The notes: generated by a model not told the origin, from the sequence alone. DNA of 49,514 bases from JAZDJP01 sp043803805 (GCA_043803805.1 JAZDJP010000077.1:1-49514); one strand, 5' to 3'; positions 15,512 to 24,136 are shown, counted from the stretch's first letter. Program-made: numbers and translations.

Positions 15512-18172
15512 ATGTCCTCTCCGCCCAAAACCCTCTGCCTCGTGGACGCCCACTCCCAGATCTACCGCGCCTTCTACGCCATCCGCAACCTCACCGCCCC
15601 CGATGGCCGCCCCACCAATGCCGTCTATGGCCTGACCACCATCCTCCTCAAGATTCTCCGGGAACGGAAACCCGACGCCATCGCCGTCGTGTTCGACGCC
15701 CGCGGGCCCACGTTCCGCGAAAAGAAGTTCGCCGCCTACAAGGCCCAGCGTCCCTCCATGCCGGAGGAACTCTCCAGCCAGATGCCCCTCATCAAGGACG
15801 TGGTGGACGCCATGGGCCTGCCGCGGTTCGAACAACAGGGATACGAGGCGGATGACCTGATCGGCACCTTGGCCGTCCGGGCGGCGGCGGACGGGTTCGC
15901 CGTCACCATCGTCTCGGGAGACAAGGATCTCCGCCAGCTCCTCCGGCCCGGGATCGTGATCTATGACGCCGGGAAGGACCGCGTTCTCGATGAATCCTGG
16001 TTAATGGCGGAAACGGGGCTGAAACCGGACCAGGTGCGCGATCTTCTGGCCCTCGCCGGCGACACGAGCGACAACGTCCCGGGCGTCCCGGGCATCGGCC
16101 CCAAAACGGCCCTTGAACTCGTGAAGGAATGGGGTTCCGTGGAAAATCTCCTCGCAAACCTGGACCGGGTGAAGGGGCACAAGCGCCTGGACAACATCAA
16201 GGCCCACCGGGAACTGCTCGTCCAGTGCAAGGAACTCGTCACCCTGGATACAAATTCCCCGGTGGAATGGTCCCCGGAGGCCTTGAAGCCCCGGCCGCCC
16301 GACAATAATAAATTAGCCGCCCTGTTTTCCGATCTCGGATTCCGGAAACTCGCATCGGAACTTGCCGTAGGGACCCCCGCCGCCGATACCGCCGCCGCCG
16401 CCATTGTAAAAGGCCGCTATCGGACGCTCACCGCCGCGAAGGACATCCGCGCCTTCGTGGCGGAGGCCGCGAAGGCCCCGGCGGTGGCGCTTGTCGTCCA
16501 CGGCACGGGAAACGGTCCCCAGGCCGGAGAAATCTCCGGCGCGGCGATTTCCGCCCGGGAGGGCGACGCCGTGTTCATCCCGTGCGGCCCGGAACTCCCC
16601 CCGGAGAAACTGATTCCGTACCTTGCCCCCCTTCTCGCCGGGAATAATTCATGTCTGGTCTGCCACGACGGGAAATCCCTGATGCACCGCCTCGCCCGGC
16701 ACGGGGTGCGGCCTGCCGGACCGATTTTTGACGTCATGATCGCCGGGTATCTCCTCGACGCCACCCGCCGGGATTATTCCCTGGCGGATCTCGCCGCCCG
16801 GCATCTCGGAGGGATGTCCATCGGGGAATACGCCCCCAAAGAAAAACAACTGGAACTCCTGCCCGCCGCGAATGCCGACGACGCCTGCCGGGAGGCCGAT
16901 GTTCTGCTCCGCCTCCACCCGGTCCTCGCCAAAGCGCTCGACGAGGCCGGCCACGCGTCGCTCTTCCGGGACCTCGAGATGCCGCTTGTCAGAATCCTCG
17001 CCGACATGGAGGAGACCGGCATCGCCCTGGACAAGACGGTGCTGACGGATCTGGCCGCCGCCGCGCGGAAGAAACTCGCCGGGATGGAGGCGGAGATCCA
17101 CAAACTCGCCGGCCGCGAATTCAACCTCGCCTCCCCGAAACAACTCGCCGAAGTCCTCTTCACGGAACTGAAACTCCCCGTCGTCCGGAAAATCAAGACG
17201 GGATTCTCCACGGATTCCGACACCCTGGAGGAACTGGCCGCCCTTCACCCCCTGCCGGCCCGGCTCATCGAGCACCGCCAGCTCCAAAAACTGCTCACCA
17301 CCTACCTCGAGCCGCTCCCGGATCTGGTGACCGCCGACGGGCGCATCCACACGTCATTCCACCAGACGGCGACGGCCACGGGACGGCTCTCCTCCAGCGA
17401 CCCCAACCTGCAGAACATCCCCGTCCGCACGGAGGAGGGTCGCCTCATCCGGAAGGCCTTCGTCGCGCCGGACGAACACCACGTCCTCCTCTCGGCGGAT
17501 TACAACCAGATCGAACTGCGTGTGCTGGCGCATTTCTCGGAAGACCCGGAGATGCTCGCCGCCTACCATGCCGGGAAGGACATCCACGCGTTCGTCGCCG
17601 CGCAGGTGAACGGCGTCGCCGAGGGCGACGTCACCCCGGAGATGCGCCGGCGGGCCAAGGCGGTGAATTTCGGGATCGTGTACGGACTCACCCCCTTCGG
17701 ACTCTCGAAGGACCTTCGCATCCCGATGAACGAGGCCAAACGGTTCATTGACGCCTATTTCGCCCGTTACCGGGGCGTGAAATCCTACATTGACGCCGTG
17801 GTGGAGAAGGCCGGGAAGGACGGATTCGTCGCGACCATGCTCGGCCGCCGGCGGATTCTCCCCGGGATCAACTCCCGCAATCCCCAGGAGAAGGCCTTCG
17901 CGGAACGGACGGCCGTGAACACCGTCATCCAGGGCACCGCCGCCGACCTCATCAAAAAGGCCATGATCGCCGTGGCGGGGATGCTCGCCGCGGAAAAGCA
18001 CCCGGCGCGCCTCCTCCTCCAGATTCACGACGAATTGCTTTTCGAGGTGCCTCGGGGCGGGGTGGCCGCCGTCACGAAACTCGTCCGGGAGGCGATGACG
18101 GGCGTGGCGGAACTCCGCGTCCCTCTGGCGGTATCCATGGGGACCGGGCCCAATTGGATGGAAGTCAAGTAG
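15512..18172 (+). CDS. polA: DNA polymerase I, proofreading site apparently lost
   Basis: Fills gaps and removes RNA primers and damaged DNA. At 886 residues it has three regions: 5' nuclease (1-~290, with YEADDLIGTLA, VSGDKDLRQLL and GDTSDNVPGVPGIGPKTA), a 3'-5' exonuclease-fold domain (~300-490) and the polymerase (~500-886, motif A DYNQIELRVLAHFS, motif B RRRAKAVNFGIVYG, motif C QIHDELLFE). The exonuclease domain lacks the Exo I D-x-E pair (VALVVHG instead of a DTE motif). The Exo II aspartate appears to be His, and Exo III has Glu for Asp, so proofreading is probably absent, as in Taq polymerase. coaE follows after one base. Confidence 0.97.
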   Translation: MSSPPKTLCLVDAHSQIYRAFYAIRNLTAPDGRPTNAVYGLTTILLKILRERKPDAIAVVFDARGPTFREKKFAAYKAQRPSMPEELSSQMPLIKDVVDAMGLPRFEQQGYEADDLIGTLAVRAAADGFAVTIVSGDKDLRQLLRPGIVIYDAGKDRVLDESWLMAETGLKPDQVRDLLALAGDTSDNVPGVPGIGPKTALELVKEWGSVENLLANLDRVKGHKRLDNIKAHRELLVQCKELVTLDTNSPVEWSPEALKPRPPDNNKLAALFSDLGFRKLASELAVGTPAADTAAAAIVKGRYRTLTAAKDIRAFVAEAAKAPAVALVVHGTGNGPQAGEISGAAISAREGDAVFIPCGPELPPEKLIPYLAPLLAGNNSCLVCHDGKSLMHRLARHGVRPAGPIFDVMIAGYLLDATRRDYSLADLAARHLGGMSIGEYAPKEKQLELLPAANADDACREADVLLRLHPVLAKALDEAGHASLFRDLEMPLVRILADMEETGIALDKTVLTDLAAAARKKLAGMEAEIHKLAGREFNLASPKQLAEVLFTELKLPVVRKIKTGFSTDSDTLEELAALHPLPARLIEHRQLQKLLTTYLEPLPDLVTADGRIHTSFHQTATATGRLSSSDPNLQNIPVRTEEGRLIRKAFVAPDEHHVLLSADYNQIELRVLAHFSEDPEMLAAYHAGKDIHAFVAAQVNGVAEGDVTPEMRRRAKAVNFGIVYGLTPFGLSKDLRIPMNEAKRFIDAYFARYRGVKSYIDAVVEKAGKDGFVATMLGRRRILPGINSRNPQEKAFAERTAVNTVIQGTAADLIKKAMIAVAGMLAAEKHPARLLLQIHDELLFEVPRGGVAAVTKLVREAMTGVAELRVPLAVSMGTGPNWMEVK

Positions 18173-18173
18173 C

Positions 18174-18998
18174 ATGAAGCGTGGAGCGTGCATCGTGGGT
18201 CGCGAATCGCAGAAAAAGAACCCCATACGAAAATCGCGGGGGAATATCTGCCCCTCCCTCCGCAACTCGCGAATCGCGAATCGCGAATCGCGATCTCCCC
18301 ATCGTCCCTCCCTCTCCCCGGGTCACAAGTCACGAACCACGGGTCACCGGCCACGTCCCCCGGTAATTGGTTTGCTCGGCGGCATCGGCAGCGGCAAGTC
18401 CACCGTGGGACGGATGTTCGAGGCGGAAGGCGCCCTTCTCCTCGATGCCGACAGGATTGTCCACAACCTGTTCAGTCGCGCCAACATCCGGAAACGCCTC
18501 CGCGCCCGCTGGGGAAGCCGTGTGATCCTTCCGGATGGAACCGTGGACCGAAAGGCCCTGGGCGCCATCGTATTTGGGAATCGGCGGGAACTCGCCGCCC
18601 TCACGGCCATCGTCCACCCTCCCGTCTGCGCGGAGATCCGCCGGCGGGTCCGATCGGCCCGGGGGGTCCCGGCGATTGTGATCGAGGCCGCCATGCTCCT
18701 CGAATCGGGTCTCGGCCCCCTCTGCGATGTTCTTGTTTTCATCCACGCCCCCCGGGCGACCCGGGAGAAACGGGTCCGGACCACCCGATTCTGGGCGCCG
18801 GGGGATCTGGCCCGCCGGGAACGGTTTCAGAAATCCCTGATCCTCAAGCGAAAAATGTCGGATTATTATATTGACAATCGCGGCCCGATTGGTAGGGTAC
18901 TGCGGCAGTTGCGGAAGGTCTTGGGTCAAATCCTTCACGTTGATGGTTGCTCCACCCCGGTTTCTCTTCATGCCTCTTCACATCCGCTCCGGTCATGA
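18174..18998 (+). CDS. coaE: Dephospho-CoA kinase with repeat-derived N-terminal extension
   Basis: Last step of CoA synthesis: phosphorylates dephospho-CoA. The core starts at about residue 64 with IGLLGGIGSGKSTVGRMF (P-loop), then LLDADRIVHNLF, IVHPPVC and VIEAAMLLESG, all CoaE features. The only ATG in frame upstream is 18174, two bases after the polA stop and preceded by GGAAG. Starting there adds ~63 Arg/Ser-rich residues encoded by tandem TCGCGAA and GTCAC words. Alternatives are TTG 18372 or an unusual codon near 18363-18368. The C-terminus past the last conserved helix also looks unusual. Confidence 0.88.
   Translation: MKRGACIVGRESQKKNPIRKSRGNICPSLRNSRIANRESRSPHRPSLSPGHKSRTTGHRPRPPVIGLLGGIGSGKSTVGRMFEAEGALLLDADRIVHNLFSRANIRKRLRARWGSRVILPDGTVDRKALGAIVFGNRRELAALTAIVHPPVCAEIRRRVRSARGVPAIVIEAAMLLESGLGPLCDVLVFIHAPRATREKRVRTTRFWAPGDLARRERFQKSLILKRKMSDYYIDNRGPIGRVLRQLRKVLGQILHVDGCSTPVSLHASSHPLRS
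18267..18293 (+). repeat. TCGCGAA tandem repeat inside the coaE 5' region
   Basis: Three full TCGCGAA units and a partial fourth, translated in frame as part of the CoaE N-terminal extension. Each unit is nearly self-complementary. Confidence 0.8.
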
Positions 18999-19085
18999 CG
19001 CCGGTAAACCCTTCGGTAGAAACACGTAGTCTGACACCCGCTTTTTCATTTTGATTCTGACCGCCATTTTCAAGGGAGAAAGTCC

Positions 19086-20555
19086 ATGCCCCCACGGATC
19101 GTCCGCGAAGACCGTCACCGCCACACCCCGCCGAATGGCAACGGCGAGCGCGACGCCGCCCCGCCCCCCGCGTCGGCGCCCGTGGCCGACGCGACGCCCG
19201 CCCCGGCGGTGTCCTCCGCCCCCACGCGGCACGTCTACCCCACGAGCGCCCTCGAGGACACGGCCCTCACGGCCGAAACGATCCACGGGAAGATGGACAA
19301 GGAAGGACTCTTCATCTCCGAGCTCAAGAAGACCCCTGTCGCCGAACTCCACAAACTGGCCGAGAAACTCAATGTCACCGAGGCCGGGGGCCTCAAGAAA
19401 CAGGACGTCATTTACAAGATCATCGAACACCGGATGCGGGAGAACGGCGCCATCTTCGGCGAGGGCGTGCTGGAGATTCTCCCCGACGGGTTCGGGTTCC
19501 TTCGATCCCCCGATTACAATTACCTCCCCTGCCCGGATGATATTTACATCTCACCGTCCCAGATCCGGCGGTTCGGCCTGAAGACGGGCGTCACGGTTAC
19601 GGGACAGATCCGCCCCCCCAAGGAAGGGGAGCGCTATTTCGCCCTTCTCAAGGTCGAGACGGTCAACTCCGAGGCGCCCGAGGCCATTTACAAGAAACCG
19701 TGCTTCGACGACCTGACGCCCCTGCACCCGGATGAGCGGATCCACCTGGAGACCGCCGGGAACGAGATCAACATGCGCATCATGGATCTCGTCACCCCCA
19801 TCGGAAAGGGCCAGCGCGGGCTGATCGTCGCCCAGCCGCGGACGGGAAAGACCATTCTTCTCCAGAAGATCGCCAATTCCATCACGACGAACCACCCGGA
19901 GATCTACCTCATCGTCCTCCTCATCGACGAGCGGCCCGAGGAGGTCACGGACATGGAGAGGACCGTGAAGGGGGAGGTCATCAGCTCCACGTTCGACGAA
20001 CCGGCCAGCCGCCACCTCCAGGTCGCCGAGATGGTGATCGAGAAGGCCCGGCGGCTCGTGGAATACGGCCGTGACGTCGTCATTCTGCTGGACTCCATCA
20101 CCCGGCTCGGGCGGGCCTACAACACCGAGCAGCCTCACAGCGGGCGCATCCTCTCGGGAGGCATCGACGCCAGCGCCCTCCAGAAACCCAAGCGTTTCTT
20201 CGGCGCGGCGCGCAATATCGAGGAGGGCGGCAGCCTCACCATCATCGCCACCGCGCTCATTGACACGGGCAGCAAGATGGACGAGGTCATCTTCGAGGAG
20301 TTCAAAGGCACCGGCAACATGGAACTCCACCTCGACCGGCGCCTGGTGGACAAGCGCATCTACCCGGCCATCGACATCAATCGCTCCGGGACGCGCAAGG
20401 AGAACCTCCTCCTGCGCCCGGACGAGCTCCAGCGGGTGTGGATCCTCCGCAAGGTCCTGAACGAAATGAACCTCGTCGAGGCAATGGAGCTCCTCATCGA
20501 GAAGATGAAGAAGACCGCCAGCAACGACGACTTCCTCCAAAAGATGAATGGATGA
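19086..20555 (+). CDS. rho: Transcription termination factor Rho
   Basis: Hexameric RNA-dependent ATPase that ends transcription. The 489-residue protein has a Pro/Ala-rich N-terminal extension (~1-50), a Rho N-terminal helical domain (ELHKLAEKLNV...KKQDVIYKII), the cold-shock-like RNA-binding domain (LPDGFGFLRSPDYNYLP), Walker A AQPRTGKT, Walker B VVILLDSITRLGRAYN, the Q-loop (SGGIDASAL) and the R-loop region GTGNMEL. ATG 19086 has AAGGGAGAAAG before it. It is the third gene of a polA-coaE-rho row. Rho-dependent ends may explain why few intrinsic terminators are visible. Confidence 0.97.
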   Translation: MPPRIVREDRHRHTPPNGNGERDAAPPPASAPVADATPAPAVSSAPTRHVYPTSALEDTALTAETIHGKMDKEGLFISELKKTPVAELHKLAEKLNVTEAGGLKKQDVIYKIIEHRMRENGAIFGEGVLEILPDGFGFLRSPDYNYLPCPDDIYISPSQIRRFGLKTGVTVTGQIRPPKEGERYFALLKVETVNSEAPEAIYKKPCFDDLTPLHPDERIHLETAGNEINMRIMDLVTPIGKGQRGLIVAQPRTGKTILLQKIANSITTNHPEIYLIVLLIDERPEEVTDMERTVKGEVISSTFDEPASRHLQVAEMVIEKARRLVEYGRDVVILLDSITRLGRAYNTEQPHSGRILSGGIDASALQKPKRFFGAARNIEEGGSLTIIATALIDTGSKMDEVIFEEFKGTGNMELHLDRRLVDKRIYPAIDINRSGTRKENLLLRPDELQRVWILRKVLNEMNLVEAMELLIEKMKKTASNDDFLQKMNG

Positions 20556-20650
20556 CGAGCCCTTCCGCATTTTCATGACGGCGTTTCGTGGTGTTTCGCA
20601 TCGTTTTTCGTCTCCATGACGGATTTTTAAAAAAAATCCTGACGCGGCTG

Positions 20651-20680
20651 TTGCCAAACCCCGCGTCCATGGGGTATAGT
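20651..20680 (+). promoter_or_regulatory. Promoter of the riboswitch-controlled operon
   Basis: TTGCCA at 20651-20656, 18-base spacer, TATAGT at 20675-20680. Transcription would begin near 20687, just before the riboswitch core. Confidence 0.7.
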
Positions 20681-20689
20681 GCATCCGAC

Positions 20690-20836
20690 ATCTCGACAAG
20701 GGCAAACCACGGGAAACCGTGGGACCTCCGTGCGGTGAATCCTGCACGGAGCCACGTGCGCGAAAGCGCCGCGTGGGCAAAGCCGCGGGCCTTCCTCCGG
20801 ATACCGGAGATGGCTGCCGGGCTGCCGAAGGGTGGA
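20690..20836 (+). promoter_or_regulatory. c-di-GMP-I (GEMM-I) riboswitch aptamer with a two-hairpin insertion
   Basis: The core follows the GEMM-I consensus: AGGGCAAACC (20699-20708), a P2 stem CCACGG-GAAA-CCGTGG (20707-20722) with the GAAA tetraloop, GAC (20723-20725), GCAAAGCC (20777-20784), then a P3 region with GGCC, a CTCCGG-ATA-CCGGAG hairpin, ATGG and GCTGCCGGGCTGCCGA. The position equal to Vc2 G20 is G, favouring c-di-GMP over cGAMP. Unusually, 51 bases forming two perfect or near-perfect hairpins (20726-20751 and 20752-20776) are inserted between GAC and GCAAAGCC, which are adjacent in Vc2. It precedes an HTH-ATPase operon. Confidence 0.85.
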
Positions 20837-20879
20837 GTGTGCTGACGCGTTTGCACGCATCCTTCGGGGTGCGTTTTTT
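20825..20879 (+). terminator. Intrinsic terminator and antiterminator of the riboswitch
   Basis: Terminator: ACGCATCC-TTCG-GGGTGCGT with a T run (20855-20879). Antiterminator: CCGAAGGGTG (20825-20834) is complementary over ten pairs (one G-U) to CATCCTTCGG (20858-20867). The first bases of that strand belong to the 3' end of the aptamer, which includes the ligand-contacting C. Ligand binding should therefore release the terminator, predicting an OFF switch. Confidence 0.8.
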
Positions 20880-20941
20880 GTTTGAGCGCATCCCATCGCC
20901 TTGCCGGGTCACACCTTATGTCCGAAGGGGGGTGACCTGAT

Positions 20942-21409
20942 ATGGACAAGATCAGCCTCGTGGAACGACGGAATCGGCAGGATGCCCTTCCTCCGACACT
21001 GGCGCTCGAGCGGGCGCGGCTCCGGGATGCCACCCCGGCGATATCCCCGACGCCCGGGAACTCCCCCGATGAATTCACGGTTCAACTCCCCCCCCAGGAA
21101 ACCGATCGCTTTGCCGCACTCCGGGCCGAAATTCTCGAAGGGAAGAAAACCGGTCTCGACATGACGGCCCGTGTCCTCCCCGGCGCATCCCGCGGCGGAA
21201 TGACCCTCACCGTCCAGCTCTTCACCCGGGAAGCCGCCAACCTGATCACGGCGCATGAACTGGCCGAAATGACCCATCTCAATGTCGACACCATTTACCG
21301 GTACGTCCGGAAAGGACTCATCCGGGGGCACAAGATCGGAAGGGCCTGGCGATTCGCCTGGCATGAGATTATGGACCCCATCACCCGGCAGGAAACGAAG
21401 GAGGTGTAG
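20942..21409 (+). CDS. Excisionase/MerR-type helix-turn-helix protein
   Basis: A 155-residue protein. Its last ~60 residues carry the DNA-binding HTH_17 pattern: LITAHELAEMTHLNVDTIYR, YVRKGLIRGHKIGRAWRF. The first ~90 residues are polar, with no motif recognised. ATG 20942 follows GGGGGGTGACC. First gene after the c-di-GMP riboswitch; the ATPase gene begins three bases after its stop. It probably regulates, or provides DNA or protein recognition for, the same operon. The target is unknown. Confidence 0.82.
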   Translation: MDKISLVERRNRQDALPPTLALERARLRDATPAISPTPGNSPDEFTVQLPPQETDRFAALRAEILEGKKTGLDMTARVLPGASRGGMTLTVQLFTREAANLITAHELAEMTHLNVDTIYRYVRKGLIRGHKIGRAWRFAWHEIMDPITRQETKEV

Positions 21410-21411
21410 CC

Positions 21412-22647
21412 ATGTACCTCGACTACTGGAAGTTGAAAAAAAATCCGTTCAACAACGTCCCCGATCCCGACATGTATTTCGAGATGCACAAGGGCGTGGA
21501 GGCCGCTGTTTCGGAGGTCATGTTCGCCGTGGAGGAGGGCGACGACTGCCTCGCGGTGGTCGTCGGCAAGGTGGGCGTCGGCAAAACCATGTGCCTGCGG
21601 ATGGTTCTGGACGCCCTCGATAAAACCAAATATCGCATCGCCTTCGTGACGAATCCGGACCTCTCCTTCGGCCAGCTTCTCCGGGAGATCATCGGCCAGC
21701 TCCTCGGAACGCCCTCCGAGGAAAAACGGAAAGACCGGCTTCTGGAACAGTTCAACCGCATCCTCTTCGAGACGAGCGACGCCGGCCGGCGCGTCCTGGT
21801 CTTCATCGACGAGGGAAACGCCATGCGCCCCTCCAACCTCGAAAGCCTGCGTCTCCTCACGAACATGCAGGACGATCATCAGAACCTCTTCACGATGATC
21901 CTGGCCGGCCAGCCCGAGCTGGCCCGGAAACTCGAGGATCCGCGCCGGGCGAACCTGTTCCAGAGGATCGGGGTCTACTGCCGGATTCCGGGAATCGAAT
22001 CCCGGGAAATCCTGAAGGATTACGTCGAGCACCGCCTGGAACGGGCGGGCCTGACGCCCGGCCGGACCGTCTTCACGGAGGACGCGTTCGACGCCCTGTG
22101 GACTCTGTCCGAAGGCGGGGTGCCGCGTCTCATCAATAAAATGTGCAAACTGGCCCTCAAGGCCGGCGAGACGAACAACCTTTCAACCATCAGCGGAGAG
22201 GTCGTGGCGGCCGTGGGGGAACGGTTTGCACGGATGAAACGCACGGCCAAGGCGCCCCGGATCGTGACCGCCCCGGAGCCCGCGGCCCGGGAAACGGAGG
22301 AAACGCCTGTGTCCGAAGCCCCGGAGGCGTCGCCCACGCCGGTGATGGAAACTCCGGCGCCGGAATCAGTCGTGTCCAGCACCTCTCCACGGTTTGAGAC
22401 GGCCCCGACGCCCGCGGCCGGACCGATCTCGCGTCTCCCGACCGGAGCTCCGGAGGAACCGCTCCCGACACCCGTTCTCCCGGAAACGAAACCCAACGGG
22501 CATGAAGAGGATAAGAACGTCCAGAAGATTGCGAGCCGTCTGGCGACCGAGCGGATCAAGGCGATGATGCCCGAACTCAAGGATCCCTACCAGACATGGG
22601 TCATGACACGAAAGGAGATTCTGAGCGGGCTTCTGCCGAAGAAGTGA
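21412..22647 (+). CDS. ExeA/MshM-like AAA ATPase with proline-rich tail
   Basis: A 411-residue ATPase of the GspA/ExeA/MshM type. It begins MYLDYWKLKKNPFNNVPDP, the usual 'FxxxPFxxxPDP' start of this family, then Walker A VVGKVGVGKT, Walker B VLVFIDEGN, and a C-terminal AAA lid ending near residue 270. A Pro/Glu/Thr-rich linker (~280-370) leads to a short charged C-terminal helix. Family members assist type II secretion, type IV pili or exopolysaccharide export. No membrane helix is evident, unlike ExeA itself. Lies under the c-di-GMP riboswitch, three bases after the HTH gene. Confidence 0.85.
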   Translation: MYLDYWKLKKNPFNNVPDPDMYFEMHKGVEAAVSEVMFAVEEGDDCLAVVVGKVGVGKTMCLRMVLDALDKTKYRIAFVTNPDLSFGQLLREIIGQLLGTPSEEKRKDRLLEQFNRILFETSDAGRRVLVFIDEGNAMRPSNLESLRLLTNMQDDHQNLFTMILAGQPELARKLEDPRRANLFQRIGVYCRIPGIESREILKDYVEHRLERAGLTPGRTVFTEDAFDALWTLSEGGVPRLINKMCKLALKAGETNNLSTISGEVVAAVGERFARMKRTAKAPRIVTAPEPAARETEETPVSEAPEASPTPVMETPAPESVVSSTSPRFETAPTPAAGPISRLPTGAPEEPLPTPVLPETKPNGHEEDKNVQKIASRLATERIKAMMPELKDPYQTWVMTRKEILSGLLPKK

Positions 22648-22754
22648 CCGCGATCGTAGAACAGACTCCGGGGGGAGGACCGGCGGCACGGTTGCATTTC
22701 CGGAAGGGGCGGCTAGGATGGCGGGAGGTGGACAACCCGTGGGAGGGCGATTCC

Positions 22755-23906
22755 ATGAAACCGCTATGGCTGGCCTTGCTTGGCGCAGGATTTCTCCTGG
22801 CCGCCCCGGCCGCCGGGGATACCATCGTCCTGAAGAAAAAGGGGGAACTCAAGGGAACCATCATCGAGGAGGATGACGAAAAGGTCACCATCACGTTGTC
22901 CTTCGGCACCACCACGGTCAAGCGGAGCGAGATCAAGGAAATCCGCCGGGGCGACGACTCCGCGGAGGCGCCGGCGCAAACGCCGGAGACCGGCGGGAAG
23001 AAATCCCCCCCTGCCACCCCGAAAGACACCCCCCCCGGGGAAACCGATCCCGGTTCCTCCGGAGACAAACGGGATTCGCGAAATCAGACCGATTCGTTCA
23101 CCACGTACTCGATGGAAACTCTCGATCAGATCCCCGATCGAGAGGCATTTGAAAAACTTCTCCTTCGCGGCGCATCGGAAAACGGATTGCTTGAAAAACC
23201 CGACGTCCTCCGGTACGCCCTGGCCCGGGTATGGACCCGGCAGGTGGACTCCCTTTCCCAGCAATGGACCCAGGAAATGAACAAGGCCCTCGACGACGGC
23301 GCACCCGCCGAGAAGCCGGACGTCAACAACACATCCGATTGCCAGGCCTGGCTCAAGACGCTCGTGGACGGCCGATGGCGCTACAACGACAAATCAGAAC
23401 CTCCCGCCTCGGACAGAAACATCACGGAATGCTGGGTGAAACGCGAAACCTACAAAAACGTCGCCAGCGGGGCGGGTGCCGGGCCGAGCCCGGGAATGAT
23501 CACATACAGTTACACCACCATCCGCGCCACGATATGGTGGAAATACTCATGGGACCCCGAACAAAACCAGTGGGTCCGCCTCACCCTGGCCATGAAACGA
23601 GCGATCGACAAGGACTACGAAAAGGCCCGGCAGGCCGATGTGGACAAGGCCCGTGCGGAAACCCGGAGCGGTCCCATCAGCCACCAAATGGACAGCGCCA
23701 AAAGTTACGGACTTCGCGCCGTGGAGTATGACAAAAAACTGACCGAGGGGAAAATCACCGGCGAGAAGGAGAAAAAGGAGGCGGAATGGCGCGTCTACGG
23801 CGACACCGCCAGCGCCTACGAACGCCTCATCGAAGCCCATGCCGGAGAATTGAAGTCGCGGCTCACGGAGTACCACCTCAAGAACCGGAAGAAGTGGCAG
23901 GAATAG
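22755..23906 (+). CDS. Exported protein with a small N-terminal beta domain
   Basis: A 383-residue protein with a Sec signal peptide (MKPLWLALLGAGFLLAAPAAG). The mature N-terminus, DTIVLKKKGELKGTIIEEDD then VTITLSFGTTTVKRSEIKEI, looks like a ~45-residue beta-barrel module that is also present at the start of the protein at 47294-48097. A Pro/Lys-rich linker and a mixed helical C-terminal part without recognised motifs follow. ATG 22755 is preceded by GGGAGGGCGA; the frame is open further upstream, but the signal peptide decides the start. It may belong to the riboswitch operon (107-base gap). Confidence 0.78.
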   Translation: MKPLWLALLGAGFLLAAPAAGDTIVLKKKGELKGTIIEEDDEKVTITLSFGTTTVKRSEIKEIRRGDDSAEAPAQTPETGGKKSPPATPKDTPPGETDPGSSGDKRDSRNQTDSFTTYSMETLDQIPDREAFEKLLLRGASENGLLEKPDVLRYALARVWTRQVDSLSQQWTQEMNKALDDGAPAEKPDVNNTSDCQAWLKTLVDGRWRYNDKSEPPASDRNITECWVKRETYKNVASGAGAGPSPGMITYSYTTIRATIWWKYSWDPEQNQWVRLTLAMKRAIDKDYEKARQADVDKARAETRSGPISHQMDSAKSYGLRAVEYDKKLTEGKITGEKEKKEAEWRVYGDTASAYERLIEAHAGELKSRLTEYHLKNRKKWQE

Positions 23907-24136
23907 GGAATGGAAGTGCTGAGTGCTGAGTACTGAGTGCTGAGAACAGATGAAATTTCGACCCTCCTTCGCGCAAGGCGCTTCCGACTTCGCCACGGCT
24001 TCGTCGGACAGGTCGGAGGGCCCTGCGAAGCCTCTTGGCGAAGCAGGGATGTCGAATTCGGAAGGGGCATTCAACATTCGGCGTTTTGGAGGGCGCGGCT
24101 CCTGTCGCGCCGACAAGAAATTTATAATTTGCGCGC
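23907..24136. repeat. Gap of GTGCTGAGT, ATTCG and GGAGGGCGCGGCTCC repeats
   Basis: Holds four tandem TGCTGAGT-like words (23913-23946; related words at 12737-12770), the inverted 42-base repeat copy (24014-24055), ATTCG words (24050-24083) and a GGAGGGCGCGGCTCCTGTCGC unit near 24090-24112, with a relative near 33700-33725. No gene is seen. Confidence 0.7.
24014..24055 (-). repeat. 42-base dispersed repeat, copy 2 (inverted)
   Basis: Reverse complement of 15307-15348 with a single mismatch, including the CCCTGCGAAG...GCAGGG hairpin arms. The two copies lie about 8.7 kb apart in opposite orientation, outside genes. Confidence 0.85.

Noticed and set aside
20690..20836. Cobalamin riboswitch
   Set aside because: GGTGAATCC followed by GGAGCCAC is reminiscent of B12 elements, but the B12 box and the remaining conserved segments are absent, while every GEMM-I segment is present in order.
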